Below are positions 1 through 7,924 of a stretch of DNA of 64,000 nucleotides, one piece after another. A program made the translations under genes and the position numbers. Under the pieces are notes generated by a model. It had not been told where the DNA came from and ran no database searches. It worked only from the letters and a program-made list of their open reading frames with translations. The DNA lies in contig CAYJPF010000003.1 of assembly GCA_964372025.1 (NCBI GenBank), positions 1 through 64,000 on the forward strand, in the 5' to 3' direction. Position 1 is the first letter of the stretch, and each line of letters opens with the position of its first letter. Source of the stretch: CAYJBP01 sp964372025. Lineage in GTDB: Bacteria > Bacillota > Dehalobacteriia > UBA4068.

Positions 1-55
1 TATCTTCTATTGCTTTTTCGATATCTAACTTATCTTTAATGTCTTTTCTATTCAT
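1..55 (-). CDS. Partial small ORF running off the left edge
   Basis: The first 18 codons of a leftward gene are visible, beginning MNRKDIKDKL and leaving the window still open. Its ATG lies 3 bases after the TGA of the 130-residue gene upstream, so the two are probably translated together. The visible part is Lys/Asp/Glu-rich and helix-like. Function unknown; only the N-terminus can be seen. Confidence 0.5.
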   Translation of the reverse strand, partial: MNRKDIKDKLDIEKAIED

Positions 56-57
56 TC

Positions 58-450
58 TCATTCCCTCTCTTTCAACGCTTGCAAGGCTTCGGCTTCGGTG
101 AAAAATACTGTTTTATTTATATCAGAAGATGTGAAATGGCTATTCATACAAACGGCTCTATACAAATCTCCATATATTTCAAAATACAATATTTCTTGTG
201 GTAAAATAAACCCATTTTTGTTGGTTGTTGTCACAAGATAATAAACTTTTGCGCCCACCTCGCAAGGCAACCTCACCAACAACCCCTGTTCCTCTGCTTC
301 TTCATATTCGGCTAATTTTCGGGTAGCCTCGTCCAACCATTTACACCTACCGTACAAGCAACTGTCATTACAATTACTGGCATTATAGTTGCAGATATAG
401 TTCCTTTCGTACCTTTTATCTTTTCCGGTATATGGCTTTGTTAGTCGCAT
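58..450 (-). CDS. Small cysteine-containing phage protein of unknown function
   Basis: 130 residues. The N-terminal third carries a C-x5-C-x3-C-x4-C cluster (residues about 20-36). A KLAEYEEAEEQG segment and an LPCEVGAKVYYL beta-strand segment follow, and the end is FTEAEALQALKERE. That order, with the variable middle and a TxEEAEKAL-like tail, is a layout I know from uncharacterised proteins of Clostridia phages and mobile elements. The start is supported by AAAGAGGTTGATTAA upstream and by a good promoter at 481-510. First gene of a leftward early transcript that continues out of the window. Confidence 0.75.
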   Translation of the reverse strand: MRLTKPYTGKDKRYERNYICNYNASNCNDSCLYGRCKWLDEATRKLAEYEEAEEQGLLVRLPCEVGAKVYYLVTTTNKNGFILPQEILYFEIYGDLYRAVCMNSHFTSSDINKTVFFTEAEALQALKERE

Positions 451-480
451 TTAATCAACCTCTTTCTTTTTTGTGTTTTT

Positions 481-510
481 ATCATATCACAGGTCGGTTT
501 CGTTTGTCAA
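481..510 (-). promoter_or_regulatory. Sigma-A-type promoter for the leftward left-end genes
   Basis: On the minus strand TTGACA is followed by an 18-bp spacer and TATGAT, about 30 bases upstream of the start at 450. It points away from the 1.9-kb non-coding region. Seen directly; activity is inferred. Confidence 0.7.
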
Positions 511-518
511 GCACAAGT

Positions 519-533
519 TGCACTTTTAGTGCA
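519..533. promoter_or_regulatory. Operator-like inverted repeat TGCACT-TTT-AGTGCA
   Basis: A perfect 6-bp inverted repeat with a 3-bp centre lies immediately upstream of the -35 box of the leftward promoter. Size and position suit a dimeric phage repressor or activator. No cognate regulator is encoded in the window, so this is inference. Confidence 0.4.
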
Positions 534-662
534 GAAATAAACAAGATGCACAGGAAACCATCCCAGATGGGAAATTGTAGCGTAGTGTGCTTTATTGTAT
601 TCTAATCAACAATTGAGTGCCATTCGCCGTCTTTCCCTTATATATTTTAATCGTACCCGCGT

Positions 663-686
663 GTACGCGTACATATACGCGTATAT
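663..686. repeat. Two adjacent perfect palindromes sharing a TACGCGTA core
   Basis: Positions 663-672 are a 10-bp perfect palindrome (GTACGCGTAC) and 673-686 a 14-bp perfect palindrome (ATATACGCGTATAT). Both share TACGCGTA and are centred about 12 bp apart, close to one helical turn. That geometry suggests a double operator bound cooperatively on one DNA face. Confidence 0.5.
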
Positions 687-1225
687 AACCACCCGAATTA
701 TTATAACCATTGCCCCTCTCCCTTAAACTAAATTATTCTACTTCTCTCCACTTCTTCCCCTCCCTCAAAATCATTACCCTCTTTGCTTTAGCAAGTTATC
801 TTGTTAATAGCCCTCTCAGACGCTCTACAAGCGACGAACATACCTTACCCTTATCTACATACTCCACAATCCTGTTCGTCCAACACAGCGCACGTATGTG
901 CCCGGAATCGCTATTCCTGTTTTAAGGAGGAACTTTGCCCCGCATTTTAATGCCCCTCTCTTCAATTTTAAGCCTCATGCAGCGATTTTTAGGCTTTTAA
1001 CGTATCTCTTATCATCCCCTCGTCACTCAAAATCGTTCCTGCGATATCTGAGAGTGTTTTTTGGACTGGGTTTCCGGAGGCGTATGGGGGTGGGTTTGAA
1101 ACGAGGATGGGGACTATCCACTCTTTTTTTCGACCTCCCCCCCTCGTATATACACAAAAAAGCCGGTCTATTCATCTTTTATTCACAAAACATGCATAAA
1201 TCGTCGAAAATAGGTTAAAAAACAG

Positions 1226-1334
1226 TATAATAGCTGCATATAATGAACATTATAGGACTTTTACAAGCAAGATAATAATAAGCCGATGTGTTTTAAAGCC
1301 TTGTAACCCTTGATATTACTTGCTTTTTTTAATA
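1226..1334 (+). ncRNA. Candidate small RNA with -10 box and terminator-like end
   Basis: A TATAAT lies at 1226-1231, though I see no good -35 box. Downstream is a hairpin TATAATG-AA-CATTATA (1239-1254). After that AAGCAAG-A-TAATA is complementary to TATTACTTGCTT, followed by seven T residues (to about 1334). This could be a short transcript ending in an intrinsic terminator. The weak -35 keeps confidence low. Confidence 0.3.
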
Positions 1335-1379
1335 CTAACATCGTATGAAGGCGGATAAAAACAGTTACTATCTCATATC

Positions 1380-1930
1380 CAAAACCACCATTCACCAGTT
1401 TTAATATCACCATTCACCACTCAAAGAATTACTTCTTATAGTTTTAAACACTCCCATTTATCACTAACAAAGTTACCATTAACCACTTTAAAAACTATCT
1501 TTTATAATGCTTAAAACACTACAGCTAATAACTAATACAGTTACTAACTATTATTAATATTACTTAATCTAATATCTAATACTACATAGTATAATACTAC
1601 ATAGTATAATACTAATAACTACTTGATATAATATACTTTAAATAGCTTAAATAACTACTATATCTTGTATATAAACTCTTATAACTAACTTAATACTAAC
1701 AATATCTTGTATATAATATATATATAATATAATAATAACTATAACTTGTATAATACTTATTAGTTATATACTATATCTTGTATATAATAATAATAGATAT
1801 ATAACAGTTAATATATATACAGATATTAGTTATATCTTTGTATAATTATATAATAATAATATATATATCCCGTATATCACTTGTATAATCTTATTATTAT
1901 ATACTTATTAGTATTAGATATATAATAGGC
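1380..1930. repeat. AT-rich tract with short direct repeats
   Basis: The segment TATCTTGTATATAA occurs at about 1661, 1703 and 1774, with degenerate copies near 1743, 1833 and 1880. ACTACATAGTATAAT is repeated back to back near 1580-1612. CACCATTCACCA occurs twice near 1385-1420. Spacing is irregular, so this is not a CRISPR array. Iterated AT-rich motifs of this kind are typical of DNA-unwinding or initiator-binding regions, but no initiator was identified. Confidence 0.5.
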
Positions 1931-2097
1931 CTTGTACCTGCATATAATCAGCTTATAACCTGCCTTTGCTGCTTAACACCCTGCATTACATCACCCAATA
2001 GCACCTCTACATCTTGTGTTTACCTTTACCACATAAACACTACATATTGTGTTCAGAAAAAAAGTTGAAAAATATATAAAATAATGCTTGACAAACT

Positions 2098-2126
2098 TAT
2101 TGCCCTTGTGTATACTATAACCATAA
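2098..2126 (+). promoter_or_regulatory. Strong rightward early promoter
   Basis: TTGACA, exactly 17 bp, TATACT, with TGTG directly before the -10 box (extended -10-like). It is the only clear rightward promoter before the gene at 2404 and probably starts rightward early transcription. Confidence 0.8.
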
Positions 2127-2403
2127 TCACGGCACACAAACAGGGTTGTTTATCGACCAAAATACATTACACCGTGGTTACCTCCAATAGCACCCTGCAC
2201 CTTGACAAATAAATCTAAAACGGCAGACGATAGCGTGGCTTATCTACTTGATAGCACTATCTATTTGATTATTGTATCGCGAGCCGTCACAGATTGATTA
2301 TATATCACTTAATCGCTATCGTATCAGATAGCAGTGATTTTATTACTTATGGTATTAACGGCTTCGGCCGTGATATAAATATATTTTATGGAGGTTTTCG
2401 AAA
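2127..2403 (+). promoter_or_regulatory. Long 5' leader with hairpins
   Basis: About 270 bases lie between the promoter and the first start codon. They include GATAG/CTATC elements repeated on both strands (2228-2335) and a perfect ACGGC-TTCG-GCCGT hairpin at 2358-2371 with a stable UUCG loop, about 18 bases before the GGAGG. There is no poly-T after the hairpin, so it is not a terminator. mRNA stabilisation or control of the first gene is plausible. Confidence 0.4.
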
Positions 2404-3183
2404 ATGAAAACACAAAAAACACTATCGGTAAAAATCACATGGAAAAGCAACGGCACAAATCACATCTACACCGTGACAGAGTTCGACAAGACAGCGACTT
2501 TTGAGCAAGTCGAAAAGGATGTAAAAGGTATATCAAAAGACTACATTAAAAACCTCTTTACAAATCCGCTTGACGCTATCGCTCAAAATATCCACACTTT
2601 CGAGCCGTCACAAAAGACAATTGAAGTCAACGGTGTAACACACGATTTACCCAAAGGCAAAATTAACCTCTGTGGTATGGATTACTTGAACACAGAAGAT
2701 AAGAAAAGTGCTCAAAATATCCTGATGTGGTTACAAGCTGACATTTCTGGCCTTGCTAATTGCCCAAAAAAAGCGGGTGTGTTTAAAAACTCAATCCGCA
2801 AAAAGATTGGTCAATATGCTAAAATCCTTTTGACAAAAGACGATAGTCCGCTTTATCCCAACGATGATGATGTGCATGTACTGTTACACGCTTGCGCCAC
2901 TCGTAAAGGCAATGAGCTTAACACTTTAGGCGAGCGCAAAACGGCTATGTTAGTCGAGTACGTATTAAATCGTAAAATGCATCAAAAAGCCGTCGAAGTC
3001 GCTGTTAAGTCAAAAGAAAAAGCCTTGAATGGTGTTAGCGTTACCGCTGATTTAAGCGTGACAGACGCCAAAAAAGCCGTATCCAACGCGGAAAAGGCAA
3101 GACAAGCGGAAAAAGCCCAAAAGCAAGCAGAACGCAAGGCGGAAAAGGCAAAAGCAAAAGCCGAAAAGACAAAAGCAGAATAA
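2404..3183 (+). CDS. Lysine/alanine-rich-tailed early protein, unknown function
   Basis: 259 residues. Residues 1-190 look like an ordinary globular protein (ends ...VEYVLNRKMHQ). Residues about 195-259 form a highly charged Lys/Ala/Glu helix built from KAEKA-type repeats. That tail resembles nucleic-acid-binding or histone-like tails and would form one long alpha-helix. First gene of the rightward early transcript from the 2098 promoter, with TGGAGG 9 bases upstream. It is followed by two terminator-like hairpins, so it may be made in excess over later genes. No family recognised; DNA binding is only a guess from composition. Confidence 0.75.
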   Translation: MKTQKTLSVKITWKSNGTNHIYTVTEFDKTATFEQVEKDVKGISKDYIKNLFTNPLDAIAQNIHTFEPSQKTIEVNGVTHDLPKGKINLCGMDYLNTEDKKSAQNILMWLQADISGLANCPKKAGVFKNSIRKKIGQYAKILLTKDDSPLYPNDDDVHVLLHACATRKGNELNTLGERKTAMLVEYVLNRKMHQKAVEVAVKSKEKALNGVSVTADLSVTDAKKAVSNAEKARQAEKAQKQAERKAEKAKAKAEKTKAE

Positions 3184-3200
3184 TCCATGTGAAAAGCGAG

Positions 3201-3228
3201 CAAGCCCTCAGAAATGAGGGCCTTGTTT
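3201..3228 (+). terminator. Intrinsic terminator-like hairpin
   Basis: CAAGCCCTCA-GAAA-TGAGGG(C)CTTG forms a 10-bp stem with one bulge and a GAAA tetraloop, followed by only a weak T run. It lies 17 bases after the stop of the 259-residue gene. Confidence 0.5.
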
Positions 3229-3271
3229 GCGTTCGAAAACTTTTGCTTTTTCCGCCGACCGGCGAGCTTAC

Positions 3272-3321
3272 AAGCCCTATAATTTTATCTATGAGCATAC
3301 ATTTTTTCATGGGGCTTTTTT
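3272..3321 (+). terminator. Second terminator-like element
   Basis: AAGCCC (3272-3277) pairs with GGGCTT (3312-3317), and the 3' arm runs into six T residues. A second GGGCTTTTTT follows at 3331-3340. Together with the preceding hairpin this insulates the first gene from the operon that follows. Confidence 0.5.
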
Positions 3322-3395
3322 AATTTCACCGGGCTTTTTTGACTATGTGCACAAACTAATTTCACGGGGCAAAATTCGTTTAAATGGAGGTTAAA

Positions 3396-3845
3396 ATGAA
3401 TTACAACAAAACAAAATTACCGTTTGAATGGTACGGTTTTACCGTTCAACCGGGCATGATTTTCGGCGACTACAAACGCAAATTAACGGTTACCAACGGC
3501 AAAACATACCATGACGCAACCGGCGCTTATATGTACCGGTATGTCATGACATCGACCATGTTCGGCGATGAATGGAAACGCGAAAAGACCTATGATGAAG
3601 TCTATCATAATGCCATAGGCCGTATTATGCGCAAAATGGCGAAAAAGGGAATAACCGAAGTCAAATATGCGAGTGCAATGGCGCTTGAGGAAAGTCGCGG
3701 TTATACCTATCATGAAAGCCGTGTACCCTATAAGGCGAGCAACGGCAAAAACAAGAATGTCGGCTGCATTTCCGGCGGAGGTCATGGCCCGGAACACAGC
3801 TATATCAAAAAAGGTTTTATGTGGGTCAAAGTGCCTGCACGATGA
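3396..3845 (+). CDS. Unknown basic phage protein
   Basis: 149 residues from the ATG at 3396, chosen because GGAGG sits 5 bases before it; an in-frame ATG at 3384 overlaps that ribosome site. Aromatic-rich start (FEWYGFTVQPG), a Lys/Arg-rich middle, then a Gly/His-rich end (GCISGGGHGPEH). No signal peptide or membrane segment. I do not recognise the family; a DNA- or RNA-binding role would fit the basic charge but is unsupported. Confidence 0.7.
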   Translation: MNYNKTKLPFEWYGFTVQPGMIFGDYKRKLTVTNGKTYHDATGAYMYRYVMTSTMFGDEWKREKTYDEVYHNAIGRIMRKMAKKGITEVKYASAMALEESRGYTYHESRVPYKASNGKNKNVGCISGGGHGPEHSYIKKGFMWVKVPAR

Positions 3846-3858
3846 AAGGAAAATAATT

Positions 3859-4026
3859 ATGAAGAATAAAATAATAGCTATAATTATAGCTGCAACTCTA
3901 TGTGTGACCGGGGTTATTGCGGTCACTTTGATTGAAACGGTCAATGAATTAAACCGGCAACAATCACGCAACGCATCACTGAACACACAGCTCGTATTTG
4001 AGCAGTTAGGTCTTGATTACGAATAA
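3859..4026 (+). CDS. Small single-pass membrane protein
   Basis: 55 residues from ATG 3859, preceded by AAAGGAAAATA. Residues 4-24 (IIAIIIAATLCVTGVIAVTLI) form a clear N-terminal transmembrane segment, followed by a short polar tail. It ends just before an intrinsic terminator. Function unknown; small membrane peptides of this kind in early operons sometimes interfere with host envelope processes. Confidence 0.65.
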   Translation: MKNKIIAIIIAATLCVTGVIAVTLIETVNELNRQQSRNASLNTQLVFEQLGLDYE

Positions 4027-4048
4027 GCCATGAGCAAAATACACACTG

Positions 4049-4074
4049 ACGGAGGGTAATTCCTCCGTTTTTTT
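4049..4074 (+). terminator. Intrinsic terminator
   Basis: ACGGAGG-GTAATT-CCTCCGT, a perfect 7-bp stem, followed by a run of T residues. It closes the 3396-4026 gene pair. Confidence 0.85.
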
Positions 4075-4102
4075 ACGCCCAAAATTAAGGAGGATTTTTT
4101 AT

Positions 4103-4561
4103 ATGAAGATTTTAAAAATTGAAGAATGGGAAGGCAATTTATCAGGATTGCCGGTACATGTTAAAAAGCCAGATTACATAATTAGACAGTATTACGAAGG
4201 GTATCAAATTGTAACCAATGAAGAAATATGGTATTTTTTGATTAATGGCGAAGGGCAATGTTGCGAGCGTTGGGGATATTTTGATTGTGGCGATGATATT
4301 TCTGAAGTTATTGGCAAAGAGTTGAAAGAAATTTATGTCACTGACACGGCGCTGAAATCTGAAACGCTTTACTCTAAGATGGAAAAACATCAAATTAATA
4401 GGAAATACGACAGCCCTTCATTGTGTTTTGTAAATGTTGTAACCACTTGCGGGGCATCTGTCCAACTGGCTGTGTACAATGAGCATGAGGGGTATTATGG
4501 TCATGATGTATTTGTGCTGAAAGTCCCCTGTGCTGAAATGATTCACGAAACAGGTGTGTAA
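4103..4561 (+). CDS. Unknown phage protein
   Basis: 152 residues, start supported by AAGGAGGA. Mixed alpha/beta composition, rich in aromatic and acidic residues, with scattered Cys residues that do not form a ribbon. No recognisable family. First gene after the 4049 terminator and translationally close to the gene at 4572. Confidence 0.7.
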   Translation: MKILKIEEWEGNLSGLPVHVKKPDYIIRQYYEGYQIVTNEEIWYFLINGEGQCCERWGYFDCGDDISEVIGKELKEIYVTDTALKSETLYSKMEKHQINRKYDSPSLCFVNVVTTCGASVQLAVYNEHEGYYGHDVFVLKVPCAEMIHETGV

Positions 4562-4571
4562 GGAGGAAATT

Positions 4572-5156
4572 ATGAACAGAGAATTTATGAGAGGCGATTT
4601 AATTCGTCTCAGCAACGAAAGCATAACCACATGGGGCATTTCACCTGACTGTGCGATGTTAAAAGACCGGAAGCTGATTATCCATGGTGTTGCCAAATTT
4701 TCGTTTGGAGTTCGATATCTTTTGGCGGACTACAGAACCGATTTGGTGTTGCCATGGAGCTTTAAAGAGGAGCATTTAGTATTGCTACAAGAGGTAGGCT
4801 CATACCGTCATAAAAAAGACGAAGCTACTTTTGAAGACTATTGGCCGTTTCTCGAACATAGATTTCTTGATTTAACTTGTACAAATAGGAATGGTGATGA
4901 AGTGTTCGTTAAATATGTGGATAGGGCAAGGGTAATATGTGTCACAACGCTGCCTGCGGACGGTGGAGTGCCTGTGCGAGTTTGCTTTAAAAATTATGAT
5001 GCCAAAACACAGCGTGAATGGGAAAACTATATGGAATACATAGACGACTGGCGACAAACCCATAATTCAGTGCAATTTCACGGCATGAGCCCTGCGAGCT
5101 TTGACGAATGGCGTGATAATGAAAACGCCGAAGAGGAAGATGAAGATGAACGCTGA
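4572..5156 (+). CDS. Unknown protein with SH3/KOW-like N-terminus
   Basis: 194 residues from ATG 4572, with AAGGAGG right before it. Residues 5-75 (start FMRGDLIRLSNES, ending FKEEHLVLL) resemble the small KVGD...W...L barrels encoded further along this operon, though the C-terminal P-x-N-x-Y motif is missing. The rest is acidic and ends in an EEEDEDE tail. The next gene starts inside its last codons. The relationship to the barrel family is inference from the residue pattern. Confidence 0.65.
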   Translation: MNREFMRGDLIRLSNESITTWGISPDCAMLKDRKLIIHGVAKFSFGVRYLLADYRTDLVLPWSFKEEHLVLLQEVGSYRHKKDEATFEDYWPFLEHRFLDLTCTNRNGDEVFVKYVDRARVICVTTLPADGGVPVRVCFKNYDAKTQREWENYMEYIDDWRQTHNSVQFHGMSPASFDEWRDNENAEEEDEDER

Positions 5157-5394
5157 AACTATGTTTGCTATTCTTAAATACGAAAAGCGCGAATTTATTT
5201 ATTGTGGTAGGAAAATTATTGATTATGTTTACGAACCGGGCCCTTATGAAAGCGTTATCCGTTTCGATGAAAACAAAGTGGAATGTTCATGCGTGGAATA
5301 CGAACCTTTAGCTCTTAACTGGTTGACAGTCAGAGCAATTCTTGCGCAAATGGAAGAAATGGGGTGGGGGGAAAATGACGATGCCCAGATTTAA
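5146..5394 (+). CDS. Small unknown protein
   Basis: 82 residues starting at the ATG of MNAETMFAIL, preceded at good spacing by GAGGAAG. It overlaps the preceding gene's acidic C-terminus by 11 bases and the next gene's start by 20, a tight translational chain. No known domain. Confidence 0.6.
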   Translation: MNAETMFAILKYEKREFIYCGRKIIDYVYEPGPYESVIRFDENKVECSCVEYEPLALNWLTVRAILAQMEEMGWGENDDAQI

Positions 5395-5587
5395 AGTCGG
5401 AGATACCGTTCTAATTATTAACGCAGATTTTGAGCCGGCATGTCCCGGCATGGAAGTATATGTGAATATGATAGGCACAGTGATTGGCAATTCACATAAT
5501 TATGAGGTAAGTATTCCGTACAAACCAACATGTTATTGGAACGAAAAGTCCCTCGCTCCGGTCAACGAATATAGAAAGGAAGATTAA
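5375..5587 (+). CDS. Small barrel-like protein, P-x-N-x-Y family member 1
   Basis: 70 residues from ATG 5375, after GGGGGGAAA. It opens with FKVGDTVLI, has a central IGTVIGN turn, and closes with W...KSLAPVNEY. The same three landmarks recur in seven other small genes of this window. Such KVGD-x-V-x-I openings are typical of SH3-like (KOW/Tudor-type) five-strand barrels, which bind nucleic acid or protein. The function of this family is unknown to me. Confidence 0.7.
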   Translation: MTMPRFKVGDTVLIINADFEPACPGMEVYVNMIGTVIGNSHNYEVSIPYKPTCYWNEKSLAPVNEYRKED

Positions 5588-5588
5588 T

Positions 5589-6053
5589 ATGAATAAAAGA
5601 AGAGAAACAGCCTTTGGCAAAAAAGTGTACCTATTGGGCAAAGACCATGAAGGCATTTTATACTGGCTCGAAGAAAGTCAATGGGAATGCGACTGGTACT
5701 GGGGCATGGGGTATGTTGAAACTTACACTAATAATAAGTATCCACACCTTTCGAGGGACATAAATAGCCACCAGCACTTTGATGGACTATTCTTTAATGG
5801 TAGAGTTGATGGGCACACTGCATGGAACAATTTCTTTGCCGAAAGTGTTTTATCGAGCAAAGAGTTATGGACGCTCATGGAACTCATGAAGACTGCATAT
5901 ACTTTGCAAGAAACTGCGGCAGTGCTCGGCAGAGGTGGCTCGCATTACACTGCAAATCCATGCGCTGATGTCAAACGTATCAACGAGGTAGTTTTGCCTG
6001 CGATATTTGAACAGGTGTATGAGTTTTTATCACCAGAGGGAGGATTGAAATGA
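5589..6053 (+). CDS. Conserved phage protein of unknown function
   Basis: 154 residues. Very aromatic N-terminal half with a DWYWGMGYVETYTNN stretch and a SRDINSHQHFDGLF motif, then a helical half ending in a GRGGSHYTANPC segment. I recognise this as a family common in phages and mobile elements of Clostridia, without an assigned function. AAGGAAG ribosome site. The stop overlaps the ATG of the next gene. Confidence 0.75.
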   Translation: MNKRRETAFGKKVYLLGKDHEGILYWLEESQWECDWYWGMGYVETYTNNKYPHLSRDINSHQHFDGLFFNGRVDGHTAWNNFFAESVLSSKELWTLMELMKTAYTLQETAAVLGRGGSHYTANPCADVKRINEVVLPAIFEQVYEFLSPEGGLK

Positions 6054-6424
6054 CGATTACTGAATACATAGCATTACACGAAACCGATATCGGCATCGAG
6101 GCCTTTGACCCTATAGTAACGGTAATCACCTCACCTTCCGGTAGCTTAGAGCTGACACTTAAACAGATTGAATACTTGTCTCGCAAGTTGGATTTTACAA
6201 TCGAAAAAATAATACTGCACAATAATGGGCACAGATTAGAGGCGGAATTCAAGTGCCCAAATATTATGTTTTTTGCCTTAACCAATGCTGCCAATAAGCT
6301 CGAAGAAGAAATCGAGCGCATGAGCAAAGAAATAGATGAAAAAATGACAAAGCGCAAAAAGTTGACAAAAGAACTTGATGAAGAAATCCAAACACTTCAA
6401 AAAATAAAGGACGGTCTGAAATGA
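6050..6424 (+). CDS. Coiled-coil early protein
   Basis: 124 residues. The N-terminal 75 residues look globular. Residues about 80-124 are a Lys/Glu-rich heptad-like helix (KLEEEIERMSKEIDEK onward), so a dimeric coiled coil is likely. ATGA overlaps with both neighbours show coupled translation. No family recognised. Confidence 0.7.
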   Translation: MTITEYIALHETDIGIEAFDPIVTVITSPSGSLELTLKQIEYLSRKLDFTIEKIILHNNGHRLEAEFKCPNIMFFALTNAANKLEEEIERMSKEIDEKMTKRKKLTKELDEEIQTLQKIKDGLK

Positions 6425-6693
6425 ATGAAATGAGATACGCACGAGACCTATTTACACCGCAGAACCCCATGAGTAGAGTAAAGGAAGTTTTAGAGAAACT
6501 GGGCGCTGTCCACGGATGCAAAAGCATCGACTGTAGGCAGTGCCCTTTTCATAACCTGCACTTAGGTGACAAAGAGCGTTGCCAAACCCAAATGATAGAA
6601 CATCTACCGGCATTTATTAAGGTGGCGGAAGACTGGCTCGAGAAACATAAATGCAGATGTGCGCATTGCACCTGCGGAAAGGAAAAACTATGA
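6421..6693 (+). CDS. Small cysteine-rich protein, probable zinc binder
   Basis: 90 residues. Two Cys groups are visible: C-K-S-I-D-C-R-Q-C (about residues 34-42) and the C-terminal CRCAHCTC, plus nearby His residues. This suggests one or two structural zinc sites. Overlaps both neighbours by 4 bases. No further assignment. Confidence 0.65.
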   Translation: MNEMRYARDLFTPQNPMSRVKEVLEKLGAVHGCKSIDCRQCPFHNLHLGDKERCQTQMIEHLPAFIKVAEDWLEKHKCRCAHCTCGKEKL

Positions 6694-7064
6694 GACAATT
6701 TAAATGCAATGACTGCGGAGCAGAAATTAAACTACCACCCAAAACAACGATGAATTTTTGCATTGAGTGTGGTTCAAATGATGTGCATGGCCTTTTGGGG
6801 CTTAGTACAGCCACCCGTTTGAAACGCTTTGAAAACTACAAAGCTGAACTCAATCAACTTGCTCCGCAGATGGACGAATTAAACACGCAACTAAACGAAC
6901 TTGAAGTTCAACGCAAAGTCTTGAAGCAACGCTTTGACTACTTGCTAATGTATTTTGCAAGGCAAGTCGAAAGAGGTTTAATGTCGAAAGACGAACTTAC
7001 AAAATTAAGGTCTTTGCCTAAAACACGCAAAGCGAAAGGAGCTAAGCATGAGAAAGAAAATTAA
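6690..7064 (+). CDS. Zinc-ribbon coiled-coil protein
   Basis: 124 residues from ATG 6690 (ATGA overlap; an earlier in-frame ATG at 6651 would extend into the neighbour). CNDCGAE at residues 5-11 and CIECGSN at about 23-29 form a classic four-Cys zinc ribbon. A long helix with a heptad pattern (residues 45-95) and a basic tail follow. Likely binds nucleic acid or a protein partner as a dimer. Confidence 0.7.
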   Translation: MRQFKCNDCGAEIKLPPKTTMNFCIECGSNDVHGLLGLSTATRLKRFENYKAELNQLAPQMDELNTQLNELEVQRKVLKQRFDYLLMYFARQVERGLMSKDELTKLRSLPKTRKAKGAKHEKEN

Positions 7065-7212
7065 AAGAGTAATGCCTATTGTAGCGTTCTTTTCGTTCAT
7101 GTTACTACTGGGCACTTTCGGTTTAATTGAAAATGGCGAGATGACGATTAAAGAGGGAGCTCTTAGGATTATTGGGAGCATCTTTGGTTTAGGAGCTTGG
7201 GAGGTGATTTGA
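7048..7212 (+). CDS. Small membrane peptide
   Basis: 54 residues, too short to be obvious. ATG 7048 overlaps the preceding gene by 17 bases, with GAAAGGAG upstream. Basic start (MRKKIKR) then a hydrophobic segment (about residues 9-24) and a second weakly hydrophobic helix near the end. Its TGA overlaps the ATG of the next gene (TGATG), which argues that it is translated. Confidence 0.55.
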   Translation: MRKKIKRVMPIVAFFSFMLLLGTFGLIENGEMTIKEGALRIIGSIFGLGAWEVI

Positions 7213-7421
7213 TGTTCAAGGTAGGCGATGTAGTGCGTGTCAAAGTCTATGAGCAACGCCCGTCTCGATGGAATAGCGAAGGTGACATGGACAAGTTTAT
7301 GGGCACAATTCAAACAATCAGCATAGTAAGCGGTACTGCAATACATCTTCAGGGAGATATTAATTGGATGTGGCGAACAGAAGATTTAATGCCAGCAAAT
7401 CAATACGAAAGGAGTGATTAA
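7212..7421 (+). CDS. Small barrel-like protein, P-x-N-x-Y family member 2
   Basis: 69 residues from ATG 7212. MFKVGDVVRVKV opening, MGTIQTIS central turn, W...EDLMPANQY ending. Start chosen because GGGAGGTG lies just upstream and the TGATG overlap couples it to the membrane peptide. First of three consecutive paralogues. Probable SH3-like fold; ligand unknown. Confidence 0.7.
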   Translation: MFKVGDVVRVKVYEQRPSRWNSEGDMDKFMGTIQTISIVSGTAIHLQGDINWMWRTEDLMPANQYERSD

Positions 7422-7664
7422 ATGCGATGGAAAATAGGCGACAAAGTTGTCGTAAAGCCGAGAGACCAACTGCGAGGGCTACACATAGTAACACCTATGT
7501 ATGCGTTTTGCGGAACTGTACAAACAATATACTCTGTCCCTGCAGAAACACAAATATATTTATTACGACTTGATAGCGCTGACAACCCCGAATGGCATAA
7601 CGGGCACTGGATTTGGAAGGAGAACGATTTTGAACCGCTAAACGAATACAATGGAGGTAAATGA
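7422..7664 (+). CDS. Small barrel-like protein, P-x-N-x-Y family member 3
   Basis: 80 residues, AAGGAG ribosome site. MRWKIGDKVVVKP opening, CGTVQTIY turn and W.W.ENDFEPLNEY ending. Directly downstream of a paralogue and overlapping the next one. The three neighbours share landmarks but little else, so the duplications are old or the family evolves fast. Confidence 0.7.
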   Translation: MRWKIGDKVVVKPRDQLRGLHIVTPMYAFCGTVQTIYSVPAETQIYLLRLDSADNPEWHNGHWIWKENDFEPLNEYNGGK

Positions 7665-7903
7665 TGAATATACAAATAGGCGGCAAGTATAGATTGCGCT
7701 ACTCAGGAGAAATTTTTTGGAGCGCTGGCATGAAACATCGGATAGGCAGTATTGTCACGATTCGATGCTATAACCAAAACAGAAGTCGTGGTTTAGATTG
7801 CTACAACATCGAAGAGGACTATGGCGAGTTTAACGGAAAGGGCTGGACTTACCACAAACAAGATTTTGTACCGATAAACGAATACGACAAAAATAAAAAC
7901 TAA
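7664..7903 (+). CDS. Small barrel-like protein, P-x-N-x-Y family member 4
   Basis: 79 residues from the second ATG of an ATGATG pair; GGAGG is 6 bases before it, while the first ATG (7661) is only 3 bases away. IGGKYRLR opening, GSIVTIR central strand, W.YHKQDFVPINEY ending. The GSIVTIR and WxYxKxDF pattern is closest to the member at 11429. Same presumed fold as its neighbours. Confidence 0.7.
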   Translation: MNIQIGGKYRLRYSGEIFWSAGMKHRIGSIVTIRCYNQNRSRGLDCYNIEEDYGEFNGKGWTYHKQDFVPINEYDKNKN

Positions 7904-7924
7904 TACATTTAAGGAGATTTAATT

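Larger units (their letters stand above)
534..2097. other. Long non-coding intergenic region, candidate replication origin or control region
   Basis: About 1.56 kb with no credible gene. Positions 690-1150 are pyrimidine-rich on the plus strand (many CCCT/CTCC runs); 1340-1930 are almost pure AT with short repeats. Two short open frames at 710-925 and 898-1218 have no ribosome site and look like chance. It separates leftward and rightward early genes, which is where a phage origin or an immunity/control region is often found. No repressor gene was found here. Origin function is inference from composition and repeats. Confidence 0.5.

Noticed and set aside
710..1218. Two rightward open frames of 71 and 106 codons
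   Set aside because: No ribosome site, pyrimidine-driven composition, start at GTG or mid-tract; likely chance frames in non-coding DNA.
1560..1930. Possible CRISPR-like array from repeated TATCTTGTATATAA
   Set aside because: Repeats are short, spacing irregular and spacers nearly pure AT; no cas genes.
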